Shown piece after piece: positions 60,045 through 64,000 of a DNA stretch of 64,000 nt. A model generated the notes under the pieces. That model was not told the origin of the DNA. It saw only the letters and a list, made by a program, of their open reading frames with translations, and made no database searches. Numbering within the stretch: position 1 is the stretch's first letter; every line of letters begins with the position of its first letter. Source of the DNA: Eumeta japonica (taxonomy: Eukaryota; Arthropoda; Insecta; Lepidoptera; Psychidae); NCBI GenBank assembly GCA_005406025.1, contig BGZK01000001.1, positions 1,798,001-1,862,000 of the forward strand. Direction: 5' to 3'. A program made the position numbers and the translations under genes.

Positions 60045-61488
60045 CTGTTGTTGTCGCTGCGCCCGATCGGGATCCCGCGGGCTGTAATTCGGTTGCGCGG
60101 CCTGACGCAACTGTTGCTCCACTTCTAGCAACTGCGCCCTTAAACGCGCTACGTCTGCACAATAGGCTTCTACTTGCGACAACGCAGCCTCCAGGTGCTT
60201 CGCTTGTGCGCTGGTCTGAGCACCTAAATTGTCAAGTGATGAATTCAGCTCGCGAGCTGCCGCCTCCACTCCTTCAGGACCACGAGACTGTGCTGCCACA
60301 CCATCTGGTCCGAAATGTACGTTCAATTTCTCAACAGCATAAGATATTTTAGTTTTCTGCACAGATATATCAGTAATGATCTTTTCTCTAATCGCTAGTC
60401 TATCACGAAGAGGTTTCTTAGCATTTTGAGGTGTTTCAATTGTCTTTGTAGTAGCTTCCAGCCAGTGGCCTACATCTTTCAGTTTCTTTTCACACCTTTC
60501 CCATTCTTCGGATAATTCTTGTAATAAACCGTTTGTTTTTGCTAATCTCTTTTCGACATCGATTGTAGCATTTTCCGCCATTTCTAAACGAGAAGGTAAA
60601 TCACCCGGACTAGTCACTCGCTCTATTGCTTCTAATTCTTTTGCCATGTCCGCTAAATTTTTTGATTGCTGCTTACAGCTCTTTAACGCGTTCCCGTATT
60701 CAGTCTGCTTTTGTTGCGCCTCCTGCAAGTCGGCCAGAGGAAGTGGCCGCGCAAGGAAAGCACGTTGTGTTTCCACCCAAAGGAGAACCTTCTCTAACAA
60801 TGCGAGGAACCTAGCGACCGCGTCGCATGCGTCCTCTACGGCCGCCTGTCTTGCTTCGAGTTCGCTGCACACCGCCGCGAACTGGTCCGCGAGTGCCGTC
60901 ACCGTAGACTGCACCAGTTGACGCTCGCTGGCATCACGGCTACCTTCAACTATAGCTCGAGCGTTTCTCTGAAGCCGTTCCATTCTGTCAGATATAGCAG
61001 GTATGTCGGCTCGCGTCGCCACGAGTCGTTCACGATATGGTTGCGGTGGAAGAGTACGGTCTCGCGCTGTCAACTCCGATGCTCGAATCCACGCTTGCAC
61101 CTCTTCAACGTCTGCAGCGTATTCGGTACGGGTCGTGCGCGCGCGCTTCCATTCCCTTTCTTTTTCTTCCATAGCCGCGGCTAAAGCTTCCGAAGACAGT
61201 TCTAGTGCAGACAACTCCTGGGCAACGTCGGCCGGCGCTGATCCTCCGTAGCGTTTTCGGCTTTCTTCAGTGAAAGTTTTTGTCCGCTCAACTAATTCCG
61301 AGACCTCGACGCCTAAATCGCGCACACCTCCTTCCGCGTCGTCCTCGCCGAAAACGTAGAAGGTTTTAACCTTAGCTATGCAGACTTCGATTTGCTGTCG
61401 CAGCTGATCGATCTTCTCCGACACGTGGTCGAAGTCGGACACGATCTCGTCGATCTCGGCGAGCCTCGCCGCGAGTGTTTGTCGCAAT
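60045..61488 (-). CDS. Msp300: Msp300 exon, spectrin repeats (upstream rod)
   Basis: This exon encodes about 481 residues of amphipathic helix, enough for roughly four spectrin repeats, including the segment FYVFGEDDAEGG near residue 45. It ends CAACAACAG|GTAAGG in phase 0. The 5' limit is set by an in-frame TGA at 61502-61500; the only AG between that stop and the open frame is ATCAG|ATTG, so the exon should start at 61488 with one base completing a split codon. That acceptor lacks a good pyrimidine tract, and the DNA just upstream is GC-rich and promoter-like. The exon may therefore serve both as an internal exon and, from a local promoter, as a first coding exon starting at the in-frame ATG 61172-61170. 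Its phase-0 end is compatible with three different downstream exons (59586, 59245 and 48036). Confidence 0.85.
61170..61172 (-). promoter_or_regulatory. Msp300: In-frame ATG, candidate start of a short isoform
   Basis: GCGGCTATGG has G at -3 and +4. Reading from the TATA-like box at 61594-61587, this is the first ATG on the gene strand, and it is in frame with the rod (MEEKEREWKRART). A transcript from the local promoter would start translation here. Confidence 0.35.
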
Positions 61489-64000
61489 CTGATCGTTCGT
61501 CAGCGGCCGCAGCCCGCGGCGCTCCGCTCGTGTCGCCCGCTCGTCGCTCAATGAACCGCGGCGATGAAATCTGCGCACCGGATCTAATTTTATATTTCAC
61601 GTTCTTATGTTTGTACGGTGACATCAGACTGCGCGAGTTTTTTTGGTGCATCGCGAGCTTCACGTGTTTACGCTCGCCGGACGTGCCGCGCCGCGACGAC
61701 CGCGCCACGCTGAGGCGTGGGCTAGCCACGAACGATTTTAAAGGAATGTTTAAACTGAAAACGTGACCTGAAAATTCGGTATTTCAATTATTTGGCATCG
61801 AAATCCTGTTTTTTCCTTTAACACCGCCAGTCGACGTTTACGAGTCGACGAAAAGAAGCCAATAATGTGATCGGCGGCGACACGACGCGACCGCACGTTC
61901 AGTGCCAAAAAACATGTAAACAGAAAACGGCTCGTTGAGTTTTTACTGCTTTAGAACGTGAAATTCGACGAGTTTAAAAACGACATCGAGGCTTATCAAA
62001 ATATCGCCTAGATCCCGTGAGTGAGTCACGAGTCACGCAGCTTCGCCGCAACGCCAGCGCTGTGGCCCACGGAAATAGACACATTTGGGATGCGACAGCT
62101 GCGCTATGGGGAATTCGAAGTGATCTCCCCGCTCAACATAAGCGTGTCTCGCCAGTGTATTTTGTTTTTTTGAAACAGCTAACGAAAGTCGTCCACGCCG
62201 GAACCGAAATATACGCTTCGTATTTTTAAATAACACGGAAGCAAGTTTTGTGTAGCCATTAAAAACATTTTTTTCCCATATGATACGTTGGTACGTCGGA
62301 TCACTTTAACTGTTCAATATTCGATGAAATTATCAGTTTAAATTCCTACAAATGTATTAAATATTGTTGCCAATTCTAATTGTAATCAGGGAATAGAAAT
62401 TTGTGCTCAATCTAATCGATAAATAGCTCGACCTCACGCGATGTGATTTTAATTAAACTTCATATATTTATGCTCAAACTTATCTCCTCGAATAAGATTA
62501 ACTATTTTTTTTCCAAAATGATTAGACAGCTAAATGGCATCCCGCTAAAAAAAAATTTAATGGATTTATATCACAGAGGAATCCAAATAGAGTCCGTGAC
62601 CCATAAAATGTAGCATTGCGTCTAAAATAGATGCCAGTCGCTTTCAACGATACATTCTTATATCGTCTATAGAAAGTACATTAACTATTATCAGAAAAGG
62701 ACCACAATATTTTTAGGCAGTTATTGCTCTCATCATCAACCAAATTGTACAACACGTCAATGGTACACAAGTGTCAAGAAATGTTGAAATATGACTTCAT
62801 TTTCGACGATAATTTATTTATGTCGTTGCAAAAATCAACGATACTAAGTTGATTCATTAAATTTAAGTTATATGGATTCTGTCAGTTTAATTGTTGTAAT
62901 CACTGAAACCTAACGTTCGGTAACCGACGCTGAAGGAAGGAAATAAACCGTGCGATAAACAAGACCCTGATTAATGAATTGTTTTCCTATACAGTTTGTT
63001 ATGTTTCATGAAATATAAACTATGTAAAGGTTGTACAAAATATTGAAAATTATGACAAACAAATTATCTCATATGAAAAATTAGTTAAATTGAATAAGGA
63101 TCAATAATGTTTTTATGTTAAATAATAATTATAATTGATCTTATGAAATTTTCGAATGAAATATATAGGTTATTACATTGCCACGATATGTCTCTTTTGA
63201 TTTTAAATATTAATATTGTTAAAATCTAGGAAGTTTTAAAAATATTAATTTTAAATAGAAAACAAAAAAATAATAACAATTTTAAATAAAAATCTTGTGA
63301 GATTAAAGCAACCAAAATATGATACAATACGATTTTGGATTACCCAGCGGAATTCTGTAAAAATTAAATTTGCTGTATATGCAATAGTACGCGTAACACT
63401 TTATAATAATGGAGAGAGTAGAGTTAATGTAGTTTCGGATGGCACCAACAAAAATTAAATATTGACGACTTCGTTGAGAATCTTATGCCCTCGTCTATAT
63501 TCTATATGATTATGTGGTATCTTAAATGCCCCCCCGCTCCCACAATTTTAATATCATAAAAAACGATTCAATTAAAATCAAGGAAGAATAACATCGAACG
63601 CTATCATCAATTTGATAGTCGGCAAACGCGGACGTTAGCTAATCACTTGCTATTTTCGCATGCGTGTGTCATCCGCTCCAGCGAGACGCTGTTCTATCAG
63701 ACTGTGCGCGCGGTACGATTCAAGGTCATCTAGGATTCTACATGGCCTGCGGCGACGTTCAAAAGAAAGCAAATAAAACGACACAGCGAAATGACTCGCC
63801 TCTATTAATGTGTACGACAACAGTCCGGAATATTATTTATGAGAAATAAAGTCAACATTTTCCCGTATACGGCTGCAAAAAAAAATATATAATAGCCTAT
63901 GACATAATCAAATTGTTTTTTTTCCGGTATATCAAAGCTTTATTAGTAAAATATTTGTTACGTAATCGTGTCAGACAAACCCGGCGATACTTGCCTCTGC
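61489..64000 (-). other. Upstream DNA: GC-rich promoter-like stretch, then AT-rich
   Basis: About 61.49-62.25 kb is GC- and CpG-rich with no supported exon. The remainder is AT-rich apart from 63.6-63.8 kb. No coding exon of the rod or the calponin-homology region was recognised, so this is either a large intron or a local promoter region. Confidence 0.45.
61587..61594 (-). promoter_or_regulatory. TATA-like box upstream of the 61488 exon
   Basis: On the gene strand GAAATATAAAATTAGATCCGG lies about 100 bases upstream of the exon, within a GC-rich, CpG-rich stretch (about 61.45-62.25 kb). It suggests an internal promoter; no Inr can be assigned with confidence. Confidence 0.35.

Larger units (their letters stand above)
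7022..61488 (-). other. Msp300: Msp300 / nesprin locus (3' part of gene)
   Basis: Nesprins sit in the outer nuclear membrane, bind SUN proteins in the perinuclear space through the KASH peptide, and link the nucleus to the cytoskeleton. Seen here: a KASH domain in the final exon, a rod of spectrin-type helical repeats spread over about 15 exons, and two huge low-complexity exons, an architecture typical of insect Msp300. Klarsicht, the other insect KASH protein, does not have this rod. All introns were placed by matching donor, acceptor and codon phase across exons, and the whole KASH path is open once the single-base indels are corrected. It encodes roughly 5,000 residues within this window. 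The N-terminal calponin-homology domains are not present and should lie beyond 64 kb. Confidence 0.93.

Noticed and set aside
61376..61729. Minus-strand ORF running into the rod exon in another frame
   Set aside because: It is out of frame with the rod exon, has an Arg/Ser-rich composition from GC-rich DNA, and no homopolymer at the junction explains a break.

Overview
This is an AT-rich eukaryotic window, most likely from a moth or butterfly. Genes are split by GT-AG introns. The non-coding DNA carries degenerate dispersed repeats of the kind common in Lepidoptera (GGCGAAGCCGCGGAC-type tails, TCTGAACGGATTTTAT-type fragments). The species cannot be named from the sequence.

Nearly the whole window (about 61.5 kb down to 7.0 kb, minus strand) is the 3' part of one giant gene, the insect nesprin Msp300. 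The last exon encodes a textbook KASH domain: a transmembrane helix followed by a short luminal tail ending RYPDGPPPL. Upstream lies a long rod of spectrin repeats. Two very large AT-rich exons (about 10 kb and 9 kb) encode low-complexity, Lys/Glu/Ser/Thr-rich sequence with internal repeats. The actin-binding calponin-homology domains expected at the N terminus of long isoforms are not seen and would lie beyond 64 kb. I rebuilt the exon chain by matching splice sites and phases: 61488-60045, 48036-47926, 45198-45025, 43444-34484, 34305-34105, 33276-33098, 32335-32209, 16344-13800, 13379-13194, 12579-12200, 11358-11320, 10838-10676, 10163-9932, 9723-9498, 8949-8808, 7828-7767, 7418-7196.

Two further exons accept from the 61488-60045 exon but end in stop codons. 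One is a 37-codon exon (59586-59473). The other is the 10-kb exon (59245-49297), which has its own poly(A) signal. The gene therefore appears to make KASH-less proteins of two kinds as well as the nuclear-envelope form. TATA-like boxes on the gene strand suggest internal promoters.

Four one-base frame breaks interrupt otherwise intact coding exons. Each can be resolved by changing an A-homopolymer by one base, and exon lengths become consistent with splice phases after correction, so they look like sequence errors.

At the left edge (about 1.5-6.7 kb, plus strand) are the last exons of an unrecognised membrane-protein gene that converges tail-to-tail on Msp300. The 16-kb intron (32.2-16.3 kb) holds repeats, two long foldbacks and some GC-richer segments, but no convincing nested gene.
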